In this document: positions 1 through 7,987 of the stretch, piece after piece | Layout: every line of letters begins with the position of its first letter | Numbering within the stretch: the stretch's first letter is position 1 | Assembly (NCBI GenBank): GCA_003162115.1 | Contig: PMMV01000103.1 | Location: 24,249 to 33,122, forward strand | Origin: Methanobacterium sp. | GTDB taxonomy: Archaea; Methanobacteriota; Methanobacteria; Methanobacteriales; Methanobacteriaceae | Direction: 5' to 3' | Length of the DNA: 8,874 nt | The notes under the pieces: model-generated | Told to the model about the DNA's origin: nothing | Seen by the model: the letters and a program-made list of their open reading frames with translations, nothing else | Databases searched by the model: none | Program-made: the position numbers and the translations under genes

Positions 1-68
1 ACAGATAGAAAAAGAGTAGTTATATATTAATTTAGTTTGGATTATTTATATAATTATATTTTTAATAA

Positions 69-84
69 CGAAAAGGATATAAAT
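69..84 (+). promoter_or_regulatory. Probable archaeal BRE/TATA promoter for the membrane protein gene
   Basis: The stretch reads CGAAAAG (BRE-like, purine-rich, 69-75) followed by GATATAAAT (TATA-like, 76-84). Transcription would be expected to start about 25 bases downstream, near position 105, leaving a leader of roughly 50 bases with an AGGAGA ribosome binding site at 138-143. The surrounding DNA is very AT-rich, so other TATA-like strings exist (for example around 47-58). The adjoining BRE-like element is why this one is preferred. Confidence 0.45.
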
Positions 85-152
85 CAAGAGAAATAATTTT
101 ATTATCCATATAAGTAAATCTTATTCCCGGAAACTTTAGGAGAATCATTCAA

Positions 153-587
153 ATGGATAAATTTAATATTGAAATAGCAATACTAATAAGCTTCATATTA
201 GGTCTTATACTACCTTTAATAGGTCTAGGAGGGGTATTCTCTTTAGTTGTTATGGGATTTGTAGCTACATACTTAACCCGGTCAGAATATACCAGTGCTA
301 AGGTAGGTGCAATAGCTACAGGAGTATTCAGTCTATTCTTTTTCTTTTACGGATTTTTAACACCCCCAACACTACCTTATGTTCTCCCCAACCCATTATC
401 ACTGGGCATTATAATTACCTTCAGTGGGATATTTAATCTAATTCTTAGTTTGATAGTTTCCCTAATTATATATGGTGGGTTTGGTCTGTTAGGAGGTTAT
501 TTAGCCGTAAAGTTCTTTATCGAAAAAAAGGAAAAGAAAACTGAAATTCGGCCAAAACAACCACGAAGAACACTTAAAAGAGCTTGA
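153..587 (+). CDS. Small integral membrane protein of unknown function (DUF5518-like)
   Basis: This gene encodes 144 residues. Hydrophobic segments lie at about residues 5-25, 27-43, 51-70 and 82-122, the last long enough for two passes, so four or five membrane spans are likely. The C-terminus, from about residue 123, is strongly basic ([20 protein letters not shown]) and by the positive-inside rule is probably cytoplasmic. There is no signal peptide separate from the first span and no catalytic motif. Size and layout, including the glycine-rich GAIATG segment, recall the small DUF5518-type membrane proteins common in Methanobacteriales, but that assignment is from memory and tentative. The ATG is supported by AGGAGA nine bases upstream. 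It ends 47 bases before the oxidoreductase start with no terminator between, so the two may be co-transcribed. No function can be given. Confidence 0.75.
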   Translation: MDKFNIEIAILISFILGLILPLIGLGGVFSLVVMGFVATYLTRSEYTSAKVGAIATGVFSLFFFFYGFLTPPTLPYVLPNPLSLGIIITFSGIFNLILSLIVSLIIYGGFGLLGGYLAVKFFIEKKEKKTEIRPKQPRRTLKRA

Positions 588-622
588 ATTTCCTATTGGG
601 AACATTATTTTGTGTTATATTT

Positions 623-627
623 AGGTG
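623..627 (+). promoter_or_regulatory. Ribosome binding site that fixes the oxidoreductase start
   Basis: AGGTG, a good match to the anti-Shine-Dalgarno end of methanogen 16S rRNA, lies seven bases before the ATG at 635. The reading frame is open further upstream to a TTG at 584 that overlaps the previous stop codon. Those 17 extra codons would place a hydrophobic stretch before the FAD-binding strand, where family members normally begin. The ATG at 635 is therefore chosen. Confidence 0.7.
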
Positions 628-634
628 TGGTTTT

Positions 635-1834
635 ATGAAGGATGTTGTAGTTGTTGGATCGGGTGCTGGAGGAGCTACAGTAGCAAGGGAACTATCGATC
701 AAAGGACTAAATGTTACTTTGATAGAAAAGGGACCATTTTCACAAACGAAAAATGCATATGAACACTATGAAAATGTAGATGTAGGTGTTGAACTCTTAA
801 AAACTAGCTGTGTAGGTGGTACAACGCTTGTGACTGCTGGAAATGCTGTTCGAACTTGTCAGGAATACCTAAATAATATGGGTATAGATCTGGAAGAAGA
901 CTTCAAGTATATAGAAAATGAAATGGGTGTTTCTACCCTCCCAGATTCACATTTTGGTAAAGGAACTAGGCTTATAATTGAAAAAGCAGAATTATTGGAT
1001 TTCAATGTCAAGAAAATGCCCAAATTCATAAACCCTAAAACATGTAAACCGTGCGGTAAATGCGCATTTGGATGTTCAAGGAATTCAAAATGGACCAGCA
1101 TGGAATATGTGAAAGATGCATTAGATCATGGTGCAAAACTAATTGAAAATACAAAAATAACTGATTTGATTATTAATAATGGTGAAGTGAAGGGAGTAAA
1201 AAGTAGTGATAGGGAATATTTGGCCGACAACGTTGTGGTATCAGCTGGTGGTATTGAAACACCTAGAATATTGAGAAGAGCAGGGATAGATGCAGGTAAT
1301 AACCTTTTTGTTGACACTTTTGTAACTGTTGGCGGCGTGCTTAAAGATATACAGTTTAACAGTGAAGTTCAGATGAATGCATTAATAAAATTGGATGATC
1401 TTATCCTATCACCGCATTTCTCAACCATACTCCTTGATAAATTGAAAAAGAATCACGTGCGGGAAACCGACATACTAGGGATAATGATTAAAATTGGTGA
1501 TGAAGGATCTGGAAAGGTTCGTGAGCATCATATTGAAAAGTACAGCACATCAAAAGACGTGAGTCTTATTACTAAAGGATCTGCTGTTGCAGGAGCCATA
1601 CTAAAAGAAGCAGGTGTTGATCCAACCACACTAACCTCTACACTTGCAAGGGGAGCTCATCCTGGTGGTACCGCTGCTATTGATGAGATAGTTGATAGAA
1701 ATCTTGAAACAGAAATATCAGGCCTCTTTGTTGCTGATGCTAGCGTTTTTCCTAGGGCCCCTGGAGCACCTCCTGTCATCACAATTGTTGCACTTGCAAG
1801 AAGACTCGGAAGATATCTTGAAAACGAGTTTTAA
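635..1834 (+). CDS. Short GMC-like FAD-dependent oxidoreductase with a four-cysteine cluster
   Basis: This gene encodes 399 residues from the ATG at 635. The N-terminus is a Rossmann dinucleotide-binding fold: [17 protein letters not shown] with GSGAGG at 8-13, ending in the acidic LIEKG near 29-33, which binds the FAD adenosine ribose. The C-terminal block, [10 protein letters not shown] (341-350) then [29 protein letters not shown] (363-391), matches the C-terminal FAD domain of glucose-methanol-choline oxidoreductases. His342 fits the conserved active-site histidine, but the usual second His/Asn before the final P-x-x-T-I is Pro379. Cys137, 140, 143 and 147 form C-x2-C-x2-C-x3-C, like a ferredoxin [4Fe-4S] motif; Cys-rich segments at this place occur in some GMC relatives. 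At 399 residues it is shorter than typical GMC enzymes (over 500), so the substrate domain is reduced. A soluble flavoprotein dehydrogenase is likely, but the substrate is unknown. Confidence 0.8.
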   Translation: MKDVVVVGSGAGGATVARELSIKGLNVTLIEKGPFSQTKNAYEHYENVDVGVELLKTSCVGGTTLVTAGNAVRTCQEYLNNMGIDLEEDFKYIENEMGVSTLPDSHFGKGTRLIIEKAELLDFNVKKMPKFINPKTCKPCGKCAFGCSRNSKWTSMEYVKDALDHGAKLIENTKITDLIINNGEVKGVKSSDREYLADNVVVSAGGIETPRILRRAGIDAGNNLFVDTFVTVGGVLKDIQFNSEVQMNALIKLDDLILSPHFSTILLDKLKKNHVRETDILGIMIKIGDEGSGKVREHHIEKYSTSKDVSLITKGSAVAGAILKEAGVDPTTLTSTLARGAHPGGTAAIDEIVDRNLETEISGLFVADASVFPRAPGAPPVITIVALARRLGRYLENEF

Positions 1835-1875
1835 TACTTAAATGAATATATTTGTTCATCTATGTTGTTTAACAG

Positions 1876-1892
1876 TAATCTTAAAAAGATTA
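1876..1892. terminator. Small hairpin between convergent genes, possible bidirectional terminator
   Basis: TAATCTT (1876-1882) and AAGATTA (1886-1892) are perfect reverse complements separated by AAA. The hairpin sits in the 82-base gap between the oxidoreductase stop and the kinase stop, which face each other. On the minus strand the loop region reads CTTTTTAAG. The stem is weak (7 bp, one G-C pair) and the following U-tract is poor, so the terminator role rests mostly on position. Confidence 0.35.
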
Positions 1893-1916
1893 GATTTCCT
1901 TAAATTTATATAATAT

Positions 1917-3530
1917 TTATTTAAATCTATTGATATCTATTATTGAAATCTGAAATTCTTTGAATTTACCTTCTTCATCATTTTTAGGGGTTGTTTCAAT
2001 GTAAGCCCTGAATGGCTCACCTTCTGCCCTTATAATTTCAGTTTGGTATCCTTGTTTTTTACCTGTTTCAAGTGCTTTTTTATTGTGTTTATCAAATAAA
2101 TCACGGGAGTCTGATTTAAGAAAACTGATAAATGATGTGTTAAACAGTCCACTTTTTGTAATACCAAGTATAGATGCCCCTGTATTATTTACTTCAACGA
2201 TTATTCCATCTTTTAATACTGTAAAGTATCCTACAGGTGATGAGTTGTAAAGATCGAAGTATTTTTTCCTTGAATCCAAGATTTCCTTCTTAGAACTGTC
2301 TAGTTCTTCCTTTTGCATTTCAATTTCTATCTGGTGCATTTGAAGATCAAGTAATAATTCTTTGAAATCCTTAGGAATATCTTTTAAATTATCAATTCGT
2401 GAGTCCAGTATTTCTTCTACCTGTTTTCGAAGTTCTTTCGTCTTATATGCAGTGGTTATTGCTTCTTTAATTCCAGTTCGTGTTTCATATTTTAATTCTT
2501 CAAACACTATCTTGAATTTTGTACCGTTGGTTCTATCGAGTATTATTTCTCCTTCTAGTTGCTGAGCAAGATTGTTGGTTAATCTAAATCCAAGGGATTC
2601 TGTATTTTTAAAGTCTATGTCTTTGTCTAATCCAACACCATTGTCAGCTATGGTAAGTAAATATTTATTTCCATCGTAGTGCATTAAAGTTACTTGAATT
2701 TCACCCTCACCATCCGGGAAGGCATATTTTAATGAATTGGATACCAGTTCGTTGATGATCAAACCTAGTGGAATAGCAGTTTCCATGTTAAACGAAACAT
2801 CCTCTATATCAACCTTCAGTCTGATCCCTGGCGATGTTCTGTGACTACTAAAGAGGTCGGTTAGCATACTGGCCCCGTACTCCGCAAATTTAATGCTTGA
2901 AAGATCATCTGACATATATAAACGTTCATGCACCTTGGCCATAGATTTAACCCTATTTAGACTATCTATAAACAAATCCAAATCCCTTTCATCCTTTACC
3001 TGTGTTGACTGAAGGGAAAGGAGACTGGAAATGATCTGCATATTGTTGTTTACACGGTGATGGATTTCTCTGAGCAAGATTTCTTGTTCCTTTAAAGATT
3101 TTTTGAGAAACTCATTTTTAGCCGTTACTTCTGCTAATTCTATTTTTTCTTTCTCGGCCCTGTGCCTGTTTAAAACTATTTCAACATTTGTGCGGAGTTC
3201 TCTTTCTTCAAATGGTTTGATTATATATGCATAAGGCTCTGTTAATTTAGCACGCTCCAGTATTTCCTCATTTCTATAAGCTGTTAAGTATATTACTGGT
3301 ATTCCGTATTTGTCGTTGATCTTGTGGGCAGCCTCTATCCCATCAATTTCACCTTCTAACATAATGTCCATTAGGACAAGATCTGCATGTGTTTCTCCAG
3401 CACGAGATATGGCTTCTTCTCCTGAAGGAACTAAGTAGGGAACTTCATATCCAAGATCTTCCAAGAGGAATTTAATATCTTGCCCAATGAGTTCTTCGTC
3501 TTCAACAACCAGTATCTTTTCATTTACCAT
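1917..3530 (-). CDS. Receiver/HisKA_2 histidine kinase with a C-terminal PAS module
   Basis: This gene encodes 537 residues, with no membrane segment, so it is a cytoplasmic signalling protein. An N-terminal receiver (about 5-120) has acidic E10/D11/E12, phosphoacceptor Asp55 (LVLMDIML), Thr83 and Lys105 (IIKPF). A helical linker leads to a HisKA_2 dimerisation domain (about 148-225) with EIHHRVNNN, where His157 is the likely phosphorylated residue. The HATPase (about 240-348) has the N box ([14 protein letters not shown], 259-272), DNGVG (296-300) and the LGFRL/G-T-K region (313-338). A coiled-coil stretch with [15 protein letters not shown] (396-410) and a PAS domain (about 422-537) follow. 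The PAS module behind the ATPase is unusual. The usual Lys of HRVKNN is Asn161. The ATG overlaps the upstream kinase gene by 11 bases, so the two are almost certainly co-transcribed and translationally coupled. The signal sensed and the output target are unknown. Confidence 0.88.
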   Translation of the reverse strand: MVNEKILVVEDEELIGQDIKFLLEDLGYEVPYLVPSGEEAISRAGETHADLVLMDIMLEGEIDGIEAAHKINDKYGIPVIYLTAYRNEEILERAKLTEPYAYIIKPFEERELRTNVEIVLNRHRAEKEKIELAEVTAKNEFLKKSLKEQEILLREIHHRVNNNMQIISSLLSLQSTQVKDERDLDLFIDSLNRVKSMAKVHERLYMSDDLSSIKFAEYGASMLTDLFSSHRTSPGIRLKVDIEDVSFNMETAIPLGLIINELVSNSLKYAFPDGEGEIQVTLMHYDGNKYLLTIADNGVGLDKDIDFKNTESLGFRLTNNLAQQLEGEIILDRTNGTKFKIVFEELKYETRTGIKEAITTAYKTKELRKQVEEILDSRIDNLKDIPKDFKELLLDLQMHQIEIEMQKEELDSSKKEILDSRKKYFDLYNSSPVGYFTVLKDGIIVEVNNTGASILGITKSGLFNTSFISFLKSDSRDLFDKHNKKALETGKKQGYQTEIIRAEGEPFRAYIETTPKNDEEGKFKEFQISIIDINRFK

Positions 3531-4965
3531 TTGATTTTACCCTATCTTTGTATTCCAATTCATTGAATATAAGATTATATTTGGTCCCATTACTTTTATC
3601 AAGTTCCATGGTACCTTTCAATTGTTTTGTAAGGTACTTAATCAACTGCATTCCAAAGGTATCTGATTTTTCTGTGTCTATGTTATTAGGGATACCAACA
3701 CCGTTATCGCTTACCATTAAATTAAAGCTATTCTCATCCGAATGAAGTTCGATTTTAATTTCTCCAATTCTTTCATCTGGAAATGCATATTTTAATGAAT
3801 TAGCAACCATTTCATCTATTAATAAACCGCATGGAATTGCTGTCTCAATGTTGAGTGATACATCTTCGACATCGATATCCATTTTTATATTACCTTTATC
3901 GAGTTCATAGAAGTAAAGCAGGTCTTCTGCCAGTATCCTAACGTATTCATCAAATTTGATTTTGGCAAGATCATCAGACTGGTATAGTTTTTCATGTAAA
4001 ATAGCAATACTTCTAACCCTGTTTTGAGTTTCTTTGAAGATATCAATAGCTTCTTGATCTTTTATATATCTTGATTGGAGACGTAACAAACTTGAAATTA
4101 CCTGTAAATTATTTTTAACCCTGTGATGTATTTCTTGTAAGAGGATTTCCTTTTCTTTAAGTGAAGATTTAATTTTCTCCTCTGCAATTTTTTGTTCGGT
4201 TATGTCCTGTTCTGTTCCAACTATTCGTAAGGGTTTGCCACTTGAATCTGTTATAACTTCCCCTTTAGATGACAGCGTCCTTATTGATCCGTCTGGACGA
4301 ATGATACGGTAGTCATTTGAAAAGGGCTTAAGTTCCTTTATAGCGTGATTAATACTTTTCTGTACACTTGGTCTGTCCTCTGGATGTATGATATCCATCA
4401 TGGCTTCGTAGCTTTTTCCAAACACTATTGGGTCTAATTTCATTATGTTATAAAATTCATCTGAACAGCTCATCTCAAGGGTTTCAAGATCCCATTCCCA
4501 GCTGCCTATATGTCCTATCTTCTGAGCTTCCATGAGTTGTCTGTGGCTATTTCTTAAAGCTTCTTCTGCCAATTTTCTCTTTGAGTGTTCTTTAACCTCT
4601 TCTAATGCCCTGTTAACTGCGTGTACAATCTTAGAAAGGCTCCCTTTAAGAACATAATCAGTTGCCCCGCATTTTAAAGCTTCTATTGCGAAGTCTTCGC
4701 CCATTTTACCGCTAACAAAAATAAAAGGAACATCTGGAGATTTAACTTTTGCGATTTTCAAGGCAGAAATGCCATCAAAATGTGGGAGTGAATGATCTGC
4801 AAGGATCACATCGGGTTTAAAGGATTTTAATTCCCTTAAATAATCTTCTTCTTCTTCTACTCGGATAGATGAAAATTTCATTCCACTTCTTTCGAGTTCG
4901 CGGTTAATCAACTCAGCATCAAATGGAACATCTTCAAGTATCAATATTTTGAGGTCTTCTTCCAT
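3520..4965 (-). CDS. Receiver-PAS-HisKA_2 hybrid sensor histidine kinase
   Basis: This gene encodes 481 residues, predicted cytoplasmic. The receiver (about 5-122) has E11/D12, phosphoacceptor Asp57 (VILADHSLP), Ser85 and Lys107 (VLKGS). A coiled linker leads into a PAS_3-type domain (about 148-258) with GSWEWDL, IIHPEDR, the [11 protein letters not shown] strand pair and the closing [10 protein letters not shown]. The HisKA_2 domain (about 270-345) contains EIHHRVKNN with His280 as probable phosphoacceptor. The HATPase (about 365-470) shows [16 protein letters not shown] (381-396), DNGVG (420-424) and TFGMQL (436-441). The kinase halves of this protein and the next one downstream are clearly paralogous. 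It is first in a two-gene operon: a TATA box lies at 5008-5016 and AAGAAGGT sits five bases before the ATG. It has no DNA-binding domain, so the phosphate must pass elsewhere, possibly to the receiver of its neighbour (inferred). Confidence 0.9.
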   Translation of the reverse strand: MEEDLKILILEDVPFDAELINRELERSGMKFSSIRVEEEEDYLRELKSFKPDVILADHSLPHFDGISALKIAKVKSPDVPFIFVSGKMGEDFAIEALKCGATDYVLKGSLSKIVHAVNRALEEVKEHSKRKLAEEALRNSHRQLMEAQKIGHIGSWEWDLETLEMSCSDEFYNIMKLDPIVFGKSYEAMMDIIHPEDRPSVQKSINHAIKELKPFSNDYRIIRPDGSIRTLSSKGEVITDSSGKPLRIVGTEQDITEQKIAEEKIKSSLKEKEILLQEIHHRVKNNLQVISSLLRLQSRYIKDQEAIDIFKETQNRVRSIAILHEKLYQSDDLAKIKFDEYVRILAEDLLYFYELDKGNIKMDIDVEDVSLNIETAIPCGLLIDEMVANSLKYAFPDERIGEIKIELHSDENSFNLMVSDNGVGIPNNIDTEKSDTFGMQLIKYLTKQLKGTMELDKSNGTKYNLIFNELEYKDRVKSNGK

Positions 4966-5007
4966 TTTAAACCTTCTTTAACATATTTAGTAATCGTTTA
5001 CAAAGAT

Positions 5008-5016
5008 TATTATAAA
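5008..5016 (-). promoter_or_regulatory. TATA box for the two-kinase operon
   Basis: Read on the minus strand this is TTTATAATA, close to the archaeal TATA consensus, preceded by a run of eight A (5017-5024) in the BRE position. A start about 25 bases on, near 4985-4990, would give a leader of about 20 bases that still holds the AAGAAGGT ribosome binding site at 4971-4978. The BRE lacks the usual G/C, which lowers confidence somewhat. Confidence 0.5.
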
Positions 5017-5147
5017 TTTTTTTTAAATAATTTTGTGAAGATAATTCATTATTCATAACATAAATATGATTTCAATTTATTTGTTACAATTATTGTACTG
5101 AAGCTCTCAATGTCATATTTATATCATAATTATTTCTTTATCTATAA

Positions 5148-5288
5148 ATTAGACCTTATAAAGCTATTGATTTTCAAATTGAGTTAGCAAAAAAAATTAG
5201 TGTTGAAGCTGTCCTCAAAAATAACTCAGACCAAAAATTTATGGCCATTATTCTCCATCATTGGGAGCTTCTTTACTTAAATAGCTAA
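5148..5288 (+). pseudogene. Possible decayed gene fragment, no start codon
   Basis: An open frame of 46 codons runs between two TAA stops. It has protein-like content including FQIELAKKISVEAVLKNN and MAIILHHWELLYLNS, with amphipathic helical patterning. The only ATG lies late (5241), leaving 15 codons, and no ribosome binding site precedes a plausible earlier start. In DNA this AT-rich, a 46-codon run with such composition is suggestive but not decisive. It may be the 3' remnant of a lost gene. I do not recognise the family, and chance is a real alternative. Confidence 0.25.
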
Positions 5289-5312
5289 TTTCTTGAGGCA
5301 ATAGCTATTTAA
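5277..5312. terminator. 11-bp inverted repeat just downstream of the acetate transporter
   Basis: TTAAATAGCTA (5277-5287) and TAGCTATTTAA (5302-5312) are perfect reverse complements with a 14-base loop. The repeat begins 18 bases past the transporter stop, so it is placed to form a hairpin at the 3' end of the acs-transporter mRNA. No U-tract follows on the minus strand, which is unlike a simple terminator. It could instead protect the 3' end or be a protein-binding site. Confidence 0.4.
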
Positions 5313-5329
5313 ATAATTATTAATTGTGT

Positions 5330-5911
5330 TTATACCAGTAAGACGTCTCTTTTGTAGGTTTCATTTATTACAGTTGCAAGTCCAACGTAAACTGCTGATA
5401 ATCCTGTTAATATTCCTTCGTAACCAGCTATCATGGTTATTGTGGTGTTTCCTGTTAATTCACCAGCAGTTAAAAGGAAGAACAGCACTGCCAAAGTTAT
5501 GAATACCACTTGAAGTCCTCTGCTGAGTTTTAAAGCAGCGAAGAACATCACTATTGTGAATAAACCCCACATGAACAGATAAGAGGCTAGGGAAATTGGA
5601 TCGGGTGCAATTGCTAGTCCCATCTTTGGCAATATTAGCAATAATACAAAACTCCACCAGAACAGTCCGTATGATCCAAATGCAACCATTCCGAATGTGT
5701 TACCTTTTTTGTATTCCATCCAGCAAGCCAGTATCTGGGCCACTCCACCATAAGCTATGCCCATTGCAAGTATCATACTGTTTATCGGATAAAAACCCGC
5801 ATTATGTATATTCAACAACACTGTTGTAAGTCCAAAACCTAAAAGTCCTAATGGTGCTGGATTGGCTGTTAAATCATTTAATGTAACTCTATTCTCTGTT
5901 TCTTCAACCAT
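5330..5911 (-). CDS. Acetate transporter, GPR1/FUN34/YaaH (SatP) family
   Basis: This gene encodes 193 residues of a cytoplasmic-membrane carrier for acetate, by family usually a monocarboxylate/proton symporter or channel. The family signature NPAPLGL is at 17-23, at the entry to the first membrane helix. A second conserved block, [20 protein letters not shown] then [10 protein letters not shown], spans about 55-87. Six hydrophobic segments lie near 20-36, 42-62, 72-94, 106-127, 131-150 and 158-180, matching the six-helix family fold and its usual length of about 190-210. The ATG is preceded by AGGGGGAA at 5918-5925. It follows acetyl-CoA synthetase by 59 bases on the same strand. That gap has an A-run rather than a U-run in the transcript, so no terminator is seen and read-through from acs is likely. 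The context strongly supports acetate as the natural substrate. Confidence 0.9.
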   Translation of the reverse strand: MVEETENRVTLNDLTANPAPLGLLGFGLTTVLLNIHNAGFYPINSMILAMGIAYGGVAQILACWMEYKKGNTFGMVAFGSYGLFWWSFVLLLILPKMGLAIAPDPISLASYLFMWGLFTIVMFFAALKLSRGLQVVFITLAVLFFLLTAGELTGNTTITMIAGYEGILTGLSAVYVGLATVINETYKRDVLLV

Positions 5912-5970
5912 ATATTTTTCCCCCTAGAGGGTTAGTTTATATGCTTCTTAATTTTTTTTAATTGATTATA

Positions 5971-7887
5971 TTATTCCTCGAGTGTTGATGTGTCTCCTAT
6001 GTCTTCTCCCGATTCCCTGGCTCTTAGAACCCTTCTCATTATCTTGCCGCTTCTGGTTTTTGGTAGTGAATCAACCTGTTCAATTTCACCTATAACTGCT
6101 ACGGGTCCTAGTTCATATCTAACGTGTTTTTTCAGTTCTTCAATGAGTTTTGTTTTGAGTCTGTATCCTTCTCTTAGTATTACGAATGCTTTTATAACTT
6201 GTCCCTTAATTGGGTCTGACTTTCCAATTACCGCTGCCTCTGCAACTGCAGGGTGGCTTACAAAAGCTGATTCAACCTCTGATGTCCCTACTCTGTGACC
6301 TGCAATCTTTAGAACATCATCTGATCTCCCCTGTATCCAGAAGTATCCGTCTTCATCTTTCCTGGCCATATCACCGGCCTTGTAAACTCCTGGTATCTTA
6401 CTCCAGTAAACCTCTTTAAACCTGTCCTCATCTTCATAAAGTGTTCTGAACATGGCAGGCCATGGCTTTGTAATTACCAGATATCCTCCCTTTCCAAGTG
6501 GCACTGGTTTTCCGTTTTCATCAACTACGTCCGCTGCTACACCAGGAACTGGTTTGGTAGCCGAACCAGGTTTCAGGTAAGCTGAGGGTAATGGAGATAT
6601 TAAGTGCATTCCTGTTTCTGTCTGCCACCATGTGTCCATTATTGGCGCTTTTTCATTTCCAACGTTTTTGTAATACCACATCCAAGCCTCAGGGTTGATT
6701 GGCTCTCCAACTGTTCCCAGTATTTTTAGTGAGGATAAGTTGTACAAATTGGGATATTTGTTTCCAAACCTCATCAGGTGTCTGATTGCAGTAGGTGCGG
6801 TATAAAATTTAGTTACACCATACTTCTCGACAATGCTCCACCATGCACCGGGATCTGGGTAGTCTGGTGCTCCTTCATAAACTACTGTTGTGGTACCCAG
6901 TAGCAGTGGTCCGTATATAACATAACTATGTCCTGTGATCCATCCTATGTCACCAGTGCACCACCACATATCATTGTCCTGTATATCGAATATGTCATTG
7001 AGGGTGGTTGAAACACCAACCATATATCCTCCTGTGGTGTGAAGTACTCCTTTAGGTTTTCCTGTACTTCCGGATGTGTAAAGTATGAATAATGGGTCTT
7101 CTGCATCCATTGGTTCGCATTCACATTCTGCAGGTTCCCCTTCTATTAGCCTTTCGAAGAATATTTCCTTTCCACTCAGATCAGAAACTTCTATTTCACT
7201 TCCAGTGTGCTTTACAACTATAACTGTTTCAATGGTTGGGCATTGGAGCATTGCCTCGTCTGAGATTTTTTTAAGATCTATAATTTTTCCCCTTCGGAAG
7301 GTTCCGTCTGCGGTTATAAGGATCTTGATCTTGGCATCGTTCATCCTTTCAACAAATGCACCTACGCTTAGACCTGAATATACTACACTGTGTACTGCAC
7401 CTATTTTGTTACAGGCCAGCATTGAAATGAGGAGCTCGGGGCACATTGGGAGGTACATCGATACTGTGTCGCCCTTTTTCACTCCCAGGTTTTTAAGTCC
7501 GTTGGCCATTTTGTTGACCTCACGGTAGAGCTCATAGTAGGTTAACTTTTTCTCATCCCCACGTTCATTCACGTAGAGGATGGCTACTTGGTTTCTTTTT
7601 TCGGTGTCAATCCACCTGTCAACTGCGTTGTATGCCAAGTTGATCTTTCCATTTACAAACCATTTATAGAAAGGTTTGTTGCTTTCATCTAGAACTTTAT
7701 CCCATTTTTGGAACCAGTCCAGATCTTCTGCCTTTTCTTCCCAGTATTTTTCGAAATCTTTTCCCTTTCTAATTTCGTTTTCCCAATTTTTTACGTGTGC
7801 CCTTTCTACCGTTTCTACGTTTGGTTTGAAAATCCTCTTTTCATCCAGAAGAACGGTTGTATCGCGTTTCATTTCTTTCCCCGCCAT
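5971..7887 (-). CDS. acs: Acetyl-CoA synthetase, AMP-forming (acetate--CoA ligase)
   Basis: This gene encodes 638 residues, a normal full length. It makes acetyl-CoA from acetate, ATP and CoA through acetyl-AMP, releasing AMP and pyrophosphate. An Acs-type N-terminal region (about 20-85) precedes the large adenylating domain. The phosphate-binding loop [11 protein letters not shown] is at 270-280. DTWWQTETG is at 418-426, where Trp421 matches the tryptophan known from bacterial and Methanothermobacter enzymes to limit the acyl pocket to acetate. The hinge motif [13 protein letters not shown] is at 520-532 with Asp523. The C-terminal [11 protein letters not shown] (609-619) carries catalytic Lys615, the lysine that is acetylated in bacterial Acs. 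No key residue is missing. AGGAAG (7897-7902) lies nine bases before the ATG. It is the first gene of a likely operon with the acetate transporter, driven by the promoter at 7941-7955 next to a large palindrome. In hydrogenotrophic methanogens the role is acetate assimilation. Confidence 0.97.
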   Translation of the reverse strand: MAGKEMKRDTTVLLDEKRIFKPNVETVERAHVKNWENEIRKGKDFEKYWEEKAEDLDWFQKWDKVLDESNKPFYKWFVNGKINLAYNAVDRWIDTEKRNQVAILYVNERGDEKKLTYYELYREVNKMANGLKNLGVKKGDTVSMYLPMCPELLISMLACNKIGAVHSVVYSGLSVGAFVERMNDAKIKILITADGTFRRGKIIDLKKISDEAMLQCPTIETVIVVKHTGSEIEVSDLSGKEIFFERLIEGEPAECECEPMDAEDPLFILYTSGSTGKPKGVLHTTGGYMVGVSTTLNDIFDIQDNDMWWCTGDIGWITGHSYVIYGPLLLGTTTVVYEGAPDYPDPGAWWSIVEKYGVTKFYTAPTAIRHLMRFGNKYPNLYNLSSLKILGTVGEPINPEAWMWYYKNVGNEKAPIMDTWWQTETGMHLISPLPSAYLKPGSATKPVPGVAADVVDENGKPVPLGKGGYLVITKPWPAMFRTLYEDEDRFKEVYWSKIPGVYKAGDMARKDEDGYFWIQGRSDDVLKIAGHRVGTSEVESAFVSHPAVAEAAVIGKSDPIKGQVIKAFVILREGYRLKTKLIEELKKHVRYELGPVAVIGEIEQVDSLPKTRSGKIMRRVLRARESGEDIGDTSTLEE

Positions 7888-7940
7888 TAAAAAATTCTTC
7901 CTTTATCCAATTTTAATGATAATAACTAAGTTGATTTTAG

Positions 7941-7955
7941 TATATATATTTTTCG
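7941..7955 (-). promoter_or_regulatory. BRE/TATA promoter of the acs-acetate transporter operon
   Basis: On the minus strand the site reads CGAAAA (BRE, 7955-7950) followed by ATATATATA (TATA, 7949-7941). The expected start, about 25 bases from the TATA centre, is near 7920. That gives a leader of about 33 bases containing the AGGAAG ribosome binding site. A long palindrome directly abuts the BRE on its upstream side, which makes this a likely regulated promoter. Confidence 0.6.
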
Positions 7956-7987
7956 ATGATTAATCATTATAAATAATGATTAATGAT
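7956..7987. promoter_or_regulatory. Large operator-like palindrome next to the acs BRE
   Basis: The core arms ATTAATCATTAT (7959-7970) and ATAATGATTAAT (7973-7984) are perfect reverse complements with a two-base AA centre. One G-G mismatch pair further out (7958/7985) is followed by two more matching pairs, so the symmetry spans 32 bases. The left part also contains the 12-base perfect palindrome ATGATTAATCAT (7956-7967), repeated with one change at 7976-7987, 20 bases on. A further TTAATGAT half-site is at 7913-7920, around the predicted transcription start. Position directly upstream of the BRE fits binding by a dimeric or tetrameric activator or repressor. The motif does not match the NrpR (GGAA-N6-TTCC) or TrpY (TGTACA) operators I know from methanogens. 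AT-rich DNA produces palindromes easily, but one this long is notable. Confidence 0.55.

Larger units (their letters stand above)
4966..5329. other. 364-base intergenic region between kinase operon and acetate transporter
   Basis: This gap separates two minus-strand operons. The part next to the kinases (about 4966-5025) holds their ribosome binding site and promoter. The middle (about 5026-5145) is very AT-rich and shows nothing I can assign beyond short chance-level inverted repeats. From 5148 to 5288 the DNA is less AT-biased and contains a plus-strand open frame without a start codon (listed separately). A hairpin at 5277-5312 lies just past the transporter stop. I see no tRNA or other structured RNA gene. 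Confidence 0.6.

Noticed and set aside
584..634. Upstream TTG start for the oxidoreductase
   Set aside because: It would add 17 hydrophobic residues before the FAD-binding strand and lacks a good ribosome binding site. AGGTG at 623-627 points to the ATG at 635.
5060..5122. 10-bp inverted repeat ATAAATATGA / TCATATTTAT
   Set aside because: It is made almost only of A and T with a 43-base spacer, which is within chance expectation for this AT-rich spacer.
5936..5945. TATA-like CATATAAAC upstream of the acetate transporter
   Set aside because: It is only about 25-30 bases before the ATG, so it would give a leaderless transcript, yet a strong AGGGGGAA ribosome binding site is present. Co-transcription with acs explains the gene better.
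7085..7528. 147-codon plus-strand open frame antisense to acs
   Set aside because: It lies wholly within the acs coding sequence, whose motifs are intact. The antisense translation is rich in Ser, Ile and Leu with no recognisable domain, as expected for a shadow frame.
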